The notes under the pieces: generated by a model
Databases searched by the model: none
What the model was told of the DNA's origin: nothing
The model's input: only the letters and a program-made list of their open reading frames with translations
Assembly (NCBI GenBank): GCA_016935035.1
Contig: JAFGRR010000198.1
Location: forward strand, 1 to 7,472
Reading direction: 5' to 3'
Origin: Phycisphaerae bacterium
GTDB taxonomy: Bacteria > Planctomycetota > Phycisphaerae > UBA1845 > Fen-1342
DNA: 7,472 nucleotides
Translations under genes and position numbers: made by a program
Shown here: one piece after another, positions 1-6,718 of the stretch
How the letters are laid out: every line of letters begins with the position of its first letter
How positions within the stretch are numbered: the stretch's first letter is position 1

Positions 1-5
1 CTGAG

Positions 6-77
6 CCGCGACCGTGAGGGAGCGGTTGTGCCGTAAAACGAACGGTTTCTCAGTCAACCGCTTCCTTACGGGCGCGG
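6..77. repeat. Inverted repeat of two GNRA-capped hairpin units downstream of recJ
   Basis: The left arm (6-28) and right arm (55-77) are 23-base inverted copies with only three mismatches, separated by 26 bases. As plus-strand RNA, two of the three mismatches become G-U pairs, so a long near-perfect stem can form. Each arm can also fold alone. Read on the plus strand, 6-25 makes CCGC/GCGG, a tandem G-A/A-G pair, CC/GG and a GTGA loop. Read on the minus strand, 77-58 makes the same outer and inner stems with a GTAA loop, so both loops fit GNRA. The right arm lies about 100 bases after the recJ stop in recJ's transcript direction. The left arm would lie behind any plus-strand gene entering from the left. 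A bidirectional terminator or a dispersed repeat are both possible; there is no long T-run. The inverted repeat itself is certain, its function is not. Confidence 0.7.
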
Positions 78-176
78 CGCGGTTCGGTTTTGGGATAGCT
101 TCTGACATGCCCCTCGTTTCCGTACTGGTGCTGTTAGCGTTCGGTGCCAATTACGCTCGAATCGGGCGGCAAGTGG

Positions 177-1922
177 TCAAGCGGGTTTCCAATCCAAGAC
201 GCGCAGTTCGACACGGCGCTGGTTGTTCCACTCGCTGATCATCGGTTCGAAGGCAACGCGGATGCGCGGGTGGTCGGCCAGTGCGTCGATGTCCTTGCCG
301 CGGCCGAAGGCGATTGCCTTGCGTTGTTCGTTGCCCTGGCGGACGCTGAATTGCAGGTGGTTGCTTGTACGGCCGACGACGCGCGGCGTGCCGGTCAGTT
401 CGACCTCGGTAGTCGCTAATCGCACGCGGACATTGCCCGGGCCGAACGGCGCGAGCCGTTGCAGCATGTCGATCACGTCAGGGGTCAGTTGCCGCAATCC
501 GACCTCGTCATCCAGGTGTAGTCTGGGCCGCAGGTCCTTGCCGGTGAGGCGCTGTGCCGCCTCAGCCAGAAAGGCATTCGTGAAGGCATCGATATCTTCC
601 TCGCGCACGCGCAGGCCGGCCGCCATGGCGTGACCGCCGAAGCTGACCAGGTGCTGCTCGCAGTCGGCGAGCACCTCGTGCAGCGGGAAATGGCGGACGC
701 TGCGGGCCGAGCCCTGCCCCAACCCCCCTTCCAACGAAATCATGACCGCCGGCCGATGGAAGCGATCGACGAGGCGCGACGCGACAATGCCGATGACGCC
801 GGCGTGCCAGCCGGAGCTGGCCAGGACGATGCCGCGGCAACTGTCGCGGTCGAAGCCGAGCTCGGTGACCATGGCCTCGGCCTGCTTGGTGATGTCGCGT
901 TCGACCTTCTGACGCTGGCGGTTCTGGGCGTCGAGGGTTGAGGCGATCTGCTGGGCCTGCTCGGGGCCGGCGCGCGTGAACATCTCGACGGCGAGGCGGG
1001 CGTGGCCCATGCGTCCGATGGCGTTCAGCCGCGGCGCGAGTGTGAAGCCTATGTCGTAGTCGTCGTAGGAGTCCTTCTTCGACAGGCCAGCGACTTCGAC
1101 CAGGGCGCGCAGGCCGGCGTTGGGCGTGTCGCGCAGGCGGTGCAGGCCGAAGGTCGCGATGACGCGGTTTTCGCCCGTGAGCGGGACGACGTCGGCGATC
1201 AGGCCGAGAGCGGCGAAGGCGGTGGCATCGAGCAGCGGCTCGCGCCAGCTCTCGGCGACAGACGCGTTGCCGCTGGCTTCGCGACCGATCGCCCACGCCA
1301 GCTTGAGTGCGACCGCGGCGCCCGAGAGATCGGGGTTCGGCGACTCGCCGCAAGCAGTCGGATGCACAATGAAGTTCGCGGGCGGCAACTCGTCCTTGGG
1401 CTGGTGATGATCGGTGACGATGACGTCGAGGCCGAGTTCGCGGGCGCGGGCGACTTCGTCGACCGCAGTGATGCCGCAATCGACTGTGACGAGCACGCCG
1501 GCGCCATCGGCCTTGATCTGCTCGACGGCCTCGATGTTCAGGCCATAGCCCTCATCAAGCCGGCTGGGGATGTAAAACGATACCTGTCCGCCGGCTTGTT
1601 TGATCGCGTGCCAGAGGATCGCGGTGCCGGCGATACCGTCAACATCGTAATCGCCATAGATGGTGATGCGTTTGCCGGCCGCAATCGCTGACATCAGGTG
1701 TTTGGCGGCGGCAACCGTGTTCGGCAGCACATCGGGCGGCAGGAGCGCTTTGAACTCGGGATTCAGGAAACGCCGGGCCTCTTCCGCCGTCGTAACGCCG
1801 CGGTTGAGCAGCACCTGTGCCAACAGTGGCGCGATGCGCGCGGTCGAAGCCAGCTCATCGCGGCGCTCGTGCGGCGGCGCGATGATCCAATCTCTTTCGG
1901 CATGTCCGCCAGAGGCGGCCAT
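177..1922 (-). CDS. recJ: Single-stranded-DNA-specific exonuclease RecJ
   Basis: RecJ degrades single-stranded DNA 5' to 3' in the cytoplasm during recombinational, mismatch and base-excision repair, using a DHH-family two-metal centre. Numbered from the chosen start (581 aa), the family motifs run in order: DYDVDG at 91-96, the DCGI aspartate at 148, DHH at 171-173, IADVVPL with Asp 244, RLNAIGRMG near 298-306, then the DHHA1 part with SSGWHAGVIG from 369, GSARS at 404-408 and GGHAMAAG at 429-436. FGPGN near 493-497 leads into the C-terminal OB-fold. Length is normal for RecJ and no key residue is missing. Start choice: ATG at 1922 has AGGGAGG eight bases upstream. An in-frame ATG at 1958 would add 12 residues outside the conserved core, has only a weak ribosome site, and would start 3 bases after the mtnP stop. 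The gene is second in a transcript behind mtnP. Confidence 0.97.
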   Translation of the reverse strand: MAASGGHAERDWIIAPPHERRDELASTARIAPLLAQVLLNRGVTTAEEARRFLNPEFKALLPPDVLPNTVAAAKHLMSAIAAGKRITIYGDYDVDGIAGTAILWHAIKQAGGQVSFYIPSRLDEGYGLNIEAVEQIKADGAGVLVTVDCGITAVDEVARARELGLDVIVTDHHQPKDELPPANFIVHPTACGESPNPDLSGAAVALKLAWAIGREASGNASVAESWREPLLDATAFAALGLIADVVPLTGENRVIATFGLHRLRDTPNAGLRALVEVAGLSKKDSYDDYDIGFTLAPRLNAIGRMGHARLAVEMFTRAGPEQAQQIASTLDAQNRQRQKVERDITKQAEAMVTELGFDRDSCRGIVLASSGWHAGVIGIVASRLVDRFHRPAVMISLEGGLGQGSARSVRHFPLHEVLADCEQHLVSFGGHAMAAGLRVREEDIDAFTNAFLAEAAQRLTGKDLRPRLHLDDEVGLRQLTPDVIDMLQRLAPFGPGNVRVRLATTEVELTGTPRVVGRTSNHLQFSVRQGNEQRKAIAFGRGKDIDALADHPRIRVAFEPMISEWNNQRRVELRVLDWKPA

Positions 1923-1930
1923 CCGGGCGG

Positions 1931-1937
1931 CCTCCCT
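1931..1937 (-). promoter_or_regulatory. Ribosome binding site deciding the recJ start
   Basis: On the minus strand this reads AGGGAGG, eight bases before the ATG at 1922. The competing ATG codons at 1958 and 1955 have only GGGTAG, overlapping the mtnP stop, in front of them. This favours the 581-residue RecJ over the 593-residue version. Confidence 0.7.
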
Positions 1938-1961
1938 GAGAATCCGTGTGTTCATCATGCG

Positions 1962-2843
1962 CTACCCGGCCGTCGCGAGAAAGCGGTCGAGCAATACGCC
2001 GTAACGGCCGCGGACCGCCGGCGTGATCTTAGCGCAATCGCTCCAGACGGCGAGATCCAGTGCCGTATGCGCCGGGCTGTCGGGCAGGCCACTCGATGCG
2101 ATCTTCTCGATCGCCGCCCGCATGAGGGCGATGGCGTTGCGCGTAGCGGCTTGCAGGTGGCCGATGATCTCCTCCAGGAGCTTCTGCTTCGGCGTGTTGG
2201 GATCGTGCGGTTTCCAGCAGTCGTAGTCGGTGATGAGGGCGATCAGGGCGTAGCTGATCTCGGCTTCGCGGGCCAGTTTGGCTTCGGGCATGGTGGTCAT
2301 GCCGATGAGGTCGCCGCCCCATTGCTGGTGCATTTTGGCCTCGGCGACCGCGCTGAACGCGGGCCCTTCCATACAGACATATGTGCCGCTGTCGTGGACG
2401 TCGGTGTCAATCTTCGAGGCGACCGAGATGAGCAGCTTGCGCAGCTCGTCGCAATATGGCCGAGAGAACTCGACGTGCGTGACAATGTCCTGGTCGAAGA
2501 ACGTCGGCGTGCGGCGGTAGGTCTTGTCGATGACCTGGTCGACGATGGCGAGGTCACGCGGCTTGTAGTCCTCGCGCAGCGAGCCGACGGCGCCGCTGGC
2601 GATGATGTGCGTTACGCCGAGGGATTTCAGGGCGTAGATGTTCGCGCGGTATGGCACGCACGAGGGGTTGAAGACGTGGCCGTCGCCGTGGCGGGCGAGG
2701 ATGGCGAGTTCGAGGCCGTGCCAATCGCAGATACGAATCGGCCCGCTGGGCTTACCGAAGGGCGTCTGCACGACGCGTTCGGTGCCGGCGTTTTCGCCGA
2801 GGAGTGCTTCGCCGAGCCCCGTGCCACCAATCAGACCGATCAT
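1962..2843 (-). CDS. mtnP: S-methyl-5'-thioadenosine phosphorylase
   Basis: The enzyme splits methylthioadenosine with phosphate into adenine and 5-methylthioribose-1-phosphate, clearing the by-product of polyamine synthesis and feeding methionine and purine salvage in the cytoplasm. The 293-aa protein has the usual length of the PNP/MTAP family. Visible motifs are GGTGL at 6-10 (phosphate loop), RHGDGHVFNPS from 51 followed by VPYRANIYALKSLGV, ASGAVGSL at 82-89, GTYVCMEGPAFSAVAEA from 153, and GMTTMPEAKLAREAEISYA from 181. The TDYDCW segment (205-210) keeps Asp 206 and Asp 208, the pattern of adenine-releasing MTAPs rather than the Asn of 6-oxopurine PNPs. The ATG at 2843 has GAGGAG (2850-2855) six bases upstream. 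It is the first gene of a transcript with recJ. A methylthioinosine or broad-specificity purine phosphorylase is a less likely alternative. Confidence 0.93.
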   Translation of the reverse strand: MIGLIGGTGLGEALLGENAGTERVVQTPFGKPSGPIRICDWHGLELAILARHGDGHVFNPSCVPYRANIYALKSLGVTHIIASGAVGSLREDYKPRDLAIVDQVIDKTYRRTPTFFDQDIVTHVEFSRPYCDELRKLLISVASKIDTDVHDSGTYVCMEGPAFSAVAEAKMHQQWGGDLIGMTTMPEAKLAREAEISYALIALITDYDCWKPHDPNTPKQKLLEEIIGHLQAATRNAIALMRAAIEKIASSGLPDSPAHTALDLAVWSDCAKITPAVRGRYGVLLDRFLATAG

Positions 2844-2871
2844 GCATCACTCCTCACCTGCGGCGCCCAAT

Positions 2872-2918
2872 GTAGCGGCCGACGCCTCGTCGGCCGTGGT
2901 GCGCCGGCGTCAACGCCG
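2872..2918 (+). repeat. REP-like element: two GT(A/G)G-headed palindromes in tandem
   Basis: GTAG at 2872-2875 is followed directly by a perfect 9-bp palindrome, CGGCCGACG at 2876-2884 and CGTCGGCCG at 2888-2896, with a CCT loop. GTGG at 2896-2899 then leads, after five bases, to a second palindrome, CGGCGT at 2905-2910 and ACGCCG at 2913-2918. A GTAG or GTGG tetranucleotide 5' of a hairpin is the hallmark of REP sequences mobilised by RAYT-type (REP-associated tyrosine) transposases. No such transposase is in the window, so the link is by form only. The palindromes sit between the divergent mtnP and the membrane-protein gene, inside the likely mtnP leader. Confidence 0.55.
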
Positions 2919-2945
2919 CGGCCGCGTCATCTTCCACACCACGGA

Positions 2946-2960
2946 CGGTATCAGATACCG
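2946..2960. promoter_or_regulatory. 15-base palindrome, possible operator
   Basis: CGGTATC and GATACCG flank a single A, giving a perfect 7+1+7 dyad. It is markedly less GC-rich than its surroundings and lies between two divergent genes, about 100 bases from the mtnP start and 120 bases from the membrane-protein start. That form and place suit a dimeric repressor or activator site. It could instead form a five-pair hairpin in RNA. No regulator is encoded nearby to pair it with. Confidence 0.35.
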
Positions 2961-3000
2961 CCGCCCGCCGCCACACGGCTCATTGCCGCTGGCGTAGGGG

Positions 3001-3029
3001 TTGTCGCGGCGCTGGAGTGCGAACACAAT
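3001..3029 (+). promoter_or_regulatory. Weak candidate sigma-70-type promoter for the DUF4405 gene
   Basis: TTGTCG (3001-3006) and CACAAT (3024-3029) are 17 bases apart, each matching four of six consensus positions. This would give a leader of about 45 bases before the GTG at 3081. In GC-rich DNA such matches arise by chance, so this is only the best candidate in the region. Confidence 0.22.
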
Positions 3030-3066
3030 GGGCGGTGGCTAGCGGCCCGCGTCCGCATGTGCCGGC

Positions 3067-3072
3067 AGGAGG
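3067..3072 (+). promoter_or_regulatory. Ribosome binding site fixing the GTG start at 3081
   Basis: AGGAGG lies eight bases before GTG 3081. The reading frame stays open far upstream, through DNA antisense to mtnP and recJ, so this site is what identifies the real start. Confidence 0.85.
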
Positions 3073-3080
3073 ACCGAACA

Positions 3081-3974
3081 GTGAGCGAGACAAAACGCAA
3101 GCCCTTCAGTGGTAGAGGGTTCACGTCGGTGGCGCTGGGGCTGACCTTCGTGGGGCTGCTGTGCTCGGGGGTGGTGCTGTTCATTACGCCGCCGGGGCGA
3201 ATCGCGTATTGGACGGGCTGGCGGCTGATCGGGCTGGGGAAGGATGATTGGGCAAATCTGCATCTGTGGTTTGCGCTGCTGGCGGTGGTTCTGTCGGGTT
3301 TTCACATCTGGCTGAACTGGCGGCCATTGATCGGTTACTTCAGGAGCGTGGCGACGCGGCGGTTTGCGTTGCGCGGCGACTGGGGGCTGGCGCTGGTGCT
3401 GTGTGGCGTTGTCACGGCCGGCGTTGTCATGGGAGTGCGGCCGTTTCCGACGCTGCTCAATTGGAGCGACCGGTTGAAGAACAGTTGGGCCGGCGGGCGA
3501 CCGCGTGGGCCGGTGGCGCACGCTGAGCTGCTGCCGTTGCGGGAACTGGCCGAGGAGGCCGGGGTTGATCTGACGGTCATGCTGGAGCGGCTGGACGATG
3601 CGGGGCTGGCGGTTGAGTCGGGCGAGGCGATCGTGCGCGACGTGGCCAAAGCCAACAACATGTCGCCGGCCCAGTTGTACAGCATCGCAACCGGCACCGG
3701 CGGCCGCCGTGGCGGCGGTCAGGGCGGTCGGAACGAAGGCGGCGAACCAGGCGGCCAGGACGCGGGTGGTGGCCAGGGCGGAGCCGGCGGTGGGCAGGGG
3801 ATGGGGCGACAGACACTCCGCCAGTATTGCGCCAGCGTCGGTGTCGATCTCGAAGTCGCCATCCAGCGTCTGCGCGACGCGAATCTCGAAGCCTCCGCCG
3901 ACAAATCGCTCCGTGAGATCGCTGACAGCGGCAACCGGCACCCGCGCGACCTGCCGGCGATCATCAAGCCGTAG
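3081..3974 (+). CDS. DUF4405-type membrane protein with duplicated C-terminal domain
   Basis: This is a 297-aa membrane protein of unproven function. Three hydrophobic helices are visible at about 14-35, 58-79 and 101-120. The second contains His 61 and His 75, 14 residues apart, followed by LNWRPL. This is the typical look of DUF4405 proteins, which resemble small b-type cytochrome membrane domains, so heme binding and electron transfer are possible but inferred. After the membrane part come two copies of a domain of about 55 residues: 147-203 (LRELAEEAGVDL, ERLDDAGL, RDVAKANNMSP) and 243-297 (LRQYCASVGVDL, QRLRDANLEAS, REIADSGNRHP). They are joined by a Gly/Gln-rich linker at about 204-242. 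The repeats look like small helical, helix-turn-helix-like units. The GTG start follows AGGAGG by eight bases. The gene stands alone, divergent from mtnP and convergent with ygeW, so neighbours do not reveal its job. Confidence 0.85.
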   Translation: MSETKRKPFSGRGFTSVALGLTFVGLLCSGVVLFITPPGRIAYWTGWRLIGLGKDDWANLHLWFALLAVVLSGFHIWLNWRPLIGYFRSVATRRFALRGDWGLALVLCGVVTAGVVMGVRPFPTLLNWSDRLKNSWAGGRPRGPVAHAELLPLRELAEEAGVDLTVMLERLDDAGLAVESGEAIVRDVAKANNMSPAQLYSIATGTGGRRGGGQGGRNEGGEPGGQDAGGGQGGAGGGQGMGRQTLRQYCASVGVDLEVAIQRLRDANLEASADKSLREIADSGNRHPRDLPAIIKP

Positions 3975-4013
3975 GGCAATGAACGCCGACAGATCGCCGT
4001 ACGGGCTGAGCCG

Positions 4014-5210
4014 TCACACCATCCGTCGTGGTGATGCCTTGTCGACCAACTGTTTCAGCAGTCGGGCGGGGTGCTCGAAGCGGGTCAGCATGATCATGGC
4101 GGCGATGACGTAGAGCTTGTGCTCGGCCTCTTTGTAGGTCGGCACGCGGTAGCGCTCGAACACGCTCTTCGCGACTTCGCCGGCGGCGCAGTTGAGGTCG
4201 GTGATGTCGGCGGGCAGCGGGTGCATGTAGAGGGCCTGGCCGCCGTTGGTGAGCTTCATCAGGGCTTCGGTGCATTCCCAGTTCTTGAACTGGGCGTTGT
4301 GGGCCAGGCATTCTTTTTCGAGTGCTTCGAGCTGCTTGGACTCCTTGGCACGCAGCAGGGCGGTGCGGCGTTCCATGACCTGGTAGGGGGCCCAGCTCTT
4401 CGGGTAGACGATGTCGGCGTCCCTGAACGCCTCTTCCATGCTGTGCACCTTGGCGAACGAGCCGCCGGAGGCGGCGGCGTGTTTGCCGGCGAGCTGTTCG
4501 AGCTCGGGGATGACGTCATAGCCCTCGGGGTGGGCCAGCACGACGTTCATGCCGAAGCGGGTCATCAGCGTGATGATGCCCTGGGCGACGGACAGCGGCT
4601 TGCCGTACGACGGTGAATAGCCCCACGTCATGGCGATTTTCTTGCCGCGCAACGCGTCGAGCGAGCCGAAAGTTTTCTGGAGGTGCAACAGATCGGTGAG
4701 CGACTGGGTGGGGTGGTCCTGGTCGCACTGGAGATTGATGACCGCCGGCCGCTGCGGCAAGACGCCCTCCTTGAAGCCGGCGTCCACGGCACGCGAGGTC
4801 TCGGCCATGTACTCATGCCCCTCGTGGATGTACATGTCGTCGCGAATACCGATGACCTCGGTGAGGAAGGAGATCATGTTGGCGGTCTCGCGAACGGTCT
4901 CGCCGTGGGCCACCTGCGACTTGCTCTCGTCGAAGTCGAGCAGGCTGAGGCCGAGCAGGCTGGCAGCACTGGCGAATGAGAACCGCGTGCGCGTCGACTT
5001 GTCGCGGAAGTTCGAAACCGCGAGCCCGCCGCGGAAAACGCGTGCGTCGATATTCGCCCGCCACATCTCTTCCAGCGTCTCGGCGATCAGCAACACCGCG
5101 CGGCAGTCGGCGTCCGACTGCTTCCAAGTGTGGAGAAAATCCTTCTGATACAGCCCGGTCTTGAATTCACCCAGGCGCTCAATCAGCGCCATTGCGTTCT
5201 TAGCCGACAT
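4014..5210 (-). CDS. ygeW: Knotted carbamoyltransferase of the YgeW family
   Basis: This 398-aa enzyme belongs to the aspartate/ornithine carbamoyltransferase superfamily and resembles E. coli YgeW along its whole length, as far as I recall that sequence. It should move a carbamoyl group between carbamoyl phosphate and an unknown amino compound; the family's substrate is not established and a catabolic direction has been proposed. Visible landmarks are the carbamoyl-phosphate loop FRDKSTRTRFSFASA (68-82), SQVAHGETVRETANMISF near 98-115, GIRDDMY at 121-127, GVLPQRPAVINLQCDQDHPTQS near 149-170, MTWGYSPSYGKPLSV near 194-208, IVYPKSWAPY at 267-276 and MHPLPAD at 329-335. The HCLP motif of ornithine carbamoyltransferases, which I recall also in E. 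coli YgeW, reads HPLP here. The ATG at 5210 has GGGAG six bases upstream. It follows the PLP enzyme gene by 39 bases and is surely co-transcribed. No carbamate kinase, hydantoinase or YgeY-type peptidase is in view. Confidence 0.93.
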   Translation of the reverse strand: MSAKNAMALIERLGEFKTGLYQKDFLHTWKQSDADCRAVLLIAETLEEMWRANIDARVFRGGLAVSNFRDKSTRTRFSFASAASLLGLSLLDFDESKSQVAHGETVRETANMISFLTEVIGIRDDMYIHEGHEYMAETSRAVDAGFKEGVLPQRPAVINLQCDQDHPTQSLTDLLHLQKTFGSLDALRGKKIAMTWGYSPSYGKPLSVAQGIITLMTRFGMNVVLAHPEGYDVIPELEQLAGKHAAASGGSFAKVHSMEEAFRDADIVYPKSWAPYQVMERRTALLRAKESKQLEALEKECLAHNAQFKNWECTEALMKLTNGGQALYMHPLPADITDLNCAAGEVAKSVFERYRVPTYKEAEHKLYVIAAMIMLTRFEHPARLLKQLVDKASPRRMV

Positions 5211-5249
5211 AACGTTCTCCCGTCATCCCTTCCCTAACCGTCCGCTGCC

Positions 5250-6710
5250 CTACAGCAGCCCCACGCGCTGGTTGAACTGCTCGATATACCGATCCCACTC
5301 GGCGACCTGGCCGAACGTCTCGGTCCAGAAGTCCGGCTCCCAGAGCTGACGCAGCTCTTCAACGTCGCGCTGCTGCTGTTCCACCCAGGTGAAGTACTTG
5401 AAGTTGTGCAGGGCCTTGCGGTCCTGGTAGTTCAGCTCGCGCAGGTTGTCGGTGGTGATGGCGTCGATGTGGCGAGCCTGGCAGACGGCGGCGTCGGTCG
5501 CGGTATAGGTGCCGTGCTCCTGACGCTGCTCCTCGACACGCGAGGCGTACAGCTCCATCGAGTCGGTCAGCGGCGTGAACAGAATGTCGCGTGAGTCCAT
5601 CTCGTAGTATTTCGCCGCCTTGATGGCGCCGACCAGGTTGCAGATGCTCGAAATACCCAGCAACGGCAGTTGCTCGACGATCGCCGAGTCAACACCCTGC
5701 TTGTGCAGGTGCTCCAGGCCGGGCTCTTCGTTGAACAGCCGCAGAAGCTGCATGCACTGCTCATCGTCGATGGCGACGATCATGTCGGTGTTGCGGACGT
5801 TGTGGATCCAGGGCACGTGCTTGTCGCCGATGCCCTCGATGCGGTGGCCGCCGAAGCCGCAGCGCAGCAGCGTCGGGCACTGCAAGGCCTCGGTCGCGAT
5901 GACGCGCAGGAACGGGTATTGCTTGCGCAGATAGTCGCCGGCGGCGATCGTACCGGCACTGCCGGTCGCGGAAACGTATCCACCCATGCGGCTGTTCGGC
6001 CCGGCCAGGCGCTTGTAGAGCTCTTCGATCATGGCGCCGGTCAGGTGGTAGTGCCAGATGGCGTTGCCGAACTCCTCGAACTGGTTGAAAATCACGCAGT
6101 CGGGCCGCGTCTTGCGGATCTCCCAGCACTTGTCGTAGATCTCCTTGACGTTTGACTCGCAGCCGGGCGTCGCGATGACTTCGGCCCCGATCGATTTGAG
6201 CCACTCGAAACGCTCGCGTGACATCTCTTCCGGCAGGATCGCGACCGCGGTGCAGGCCAGCAGCGCACAGTCAAACGCCCCGCCGCGGCAGAAGTTGCCG
6301 GTGCTGGGCCAGACGGCCTTCTGCGTGGTCGGGTCGAATGCACCGGACACCAGTCGCGGCACGAGGCAGCCGAAACCCGCTCCCACCTTGTGCGCCCCTG
6401 TCGGGAAGTACTTGCCAACGAGCCCGACGATGCGGGCGTCCACGCCAGTGAGAGCACTGGGGAACTCGATCCAGTTGCCGTTGTTGAAACCGCCGCCGTG
6501 GGCGACGGGCTCGTTCTTCCAGGTGATGCGGAAGAGATTCGCCGGATCGACATCCCAGAGGCCGACGTCGCGGAGGCGCTCCTTGATCTTGGCGGGGACC
6601 TTTGTGGGGTCTTTCTGCTGGGCGAAAGTGGGGATGATGATGTTCCGCTCGCGGCAGCGCTTGGCGGTTTTTTCAAGGACCTCTTCGTTGACTTGATCGA
6701 TGACTCTCAC
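5250..6710 (-). CDS. Cysteine-synthase-like PLP-dependent enzyme (fold type II), substrate unknown
   Basis: This 486-aa cytoplasmic enzyme carries the tryptophan-synthase-beta/cysteine-synthase fold. The probable PLP lysine is Lys 108 in PTGAHKVGAGFG (103-114). PSTGNF at 135-140 is the asparagine loop, SATGSAGTIAAGDYL at 247-261 the glycine-rich phosphate-binding loop, and GISSICNLVGAIKAAKYYEM at 352-371 corresponds to the GISSGAA helix of CysK. It is longer than CysK (about 310-330 aa): some 60-80 extra residues precede the core, and about 100 mostly polar residues (385-486) follow it. The GAHKVGAG lysine context differs from the usual KDR/SFKDR, so it is not simply CysK, ThrC or diaminopropionate ammonia-lyase. 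An elimination or replacement reaction on an amino acid is likely. The GTG start is backed by GAGGAG eight bases upstream. It is first in the transcript with ygeW, implying that its substrate or product is carbamoylated or decarbamoylated. Confidence 0.9.
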   Translation of the reverse strand: MRVIDQVNEEVLEKTAKRCRERNIIIPTFAQQKDPTKVPAKIKERLRDVGLWDVDPANLFRITWKNEPVAHGGGFNNGNWIEFPSALTGVDARIVGLVGKYFPTGAHKVGAGFGCLVPRLVSGAFDPTTQKAVWPSTGNFCRGGAFDCALLACTAVAILPEEMSRERFEWLKSIGAEVIATPGCESNVKEIYDKCWEIRKTRPDCVIFNQFEEFGNAIWHYHLTGAMIEELYKRLAGPNSRMGGYVSATGSAGTIAAGDYLRKQYPFLRVIATEALQCPTLLRCGFGGHRIEGIGDKHVPWIHNVRNTDMIVAIDDEQCMQLLRLFNEEPGLEHLHKQGVDSAIVEQLPLLGISSICNLVGAIKAAKYYEMDSRDILFTPLTDSMELYASRVEEQRQEHGTYTATDAAVCQARHIDAITTDNLRELNYQDRKALHNFKYFTWVEQQQRDVEELRQLWEPDFWTETFGQVAEWDRYIEQFNQRVGLL

Positions 6711-6718
6711 CGGGTTTG

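Noticed and set aside
562..1479. 305-codon minus-strand open frame inside recJ in another frame
   Set aside because: The translation is extremely Arg/Pro/His-rich, typical of a shifted GC-rich gene, and overlaps intact RecJ.
1698..3080. Open frame continuing about 1.4 kb upstream of the DUF4405 gene on the plus strand
   Set aside because: It runs antisense through mtnP and the start of recJ, has no recognisable protein family, and the AGGAGG-GTG at 3067-3083 marks the real start. Long antisense frames are common in GC-rich genes.
3690..3806. GGC-rich low-complexity DNA as a possible separate repeat element
   Set aside because: It is in frame and encodes the Gly/Gln-rich linker of the DUF4405 protein; there is no regular repeat unit.
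3039..3941. 300-codon minus-strand open frame over the DUF4405 gene
   Set aside because: It is rich in Arg, Pro, Gln and Ala with no family resemblance, and lies antisense to a well-supported membrane protein gene.
3975..4013. Possible bidirectional terminator between the convergent DUF4405 and ygeW genes
   Set aside because: Only an ACGG/CCGT four-pair stem is present, with no T-run, too weak to call in GC-rich DNA.
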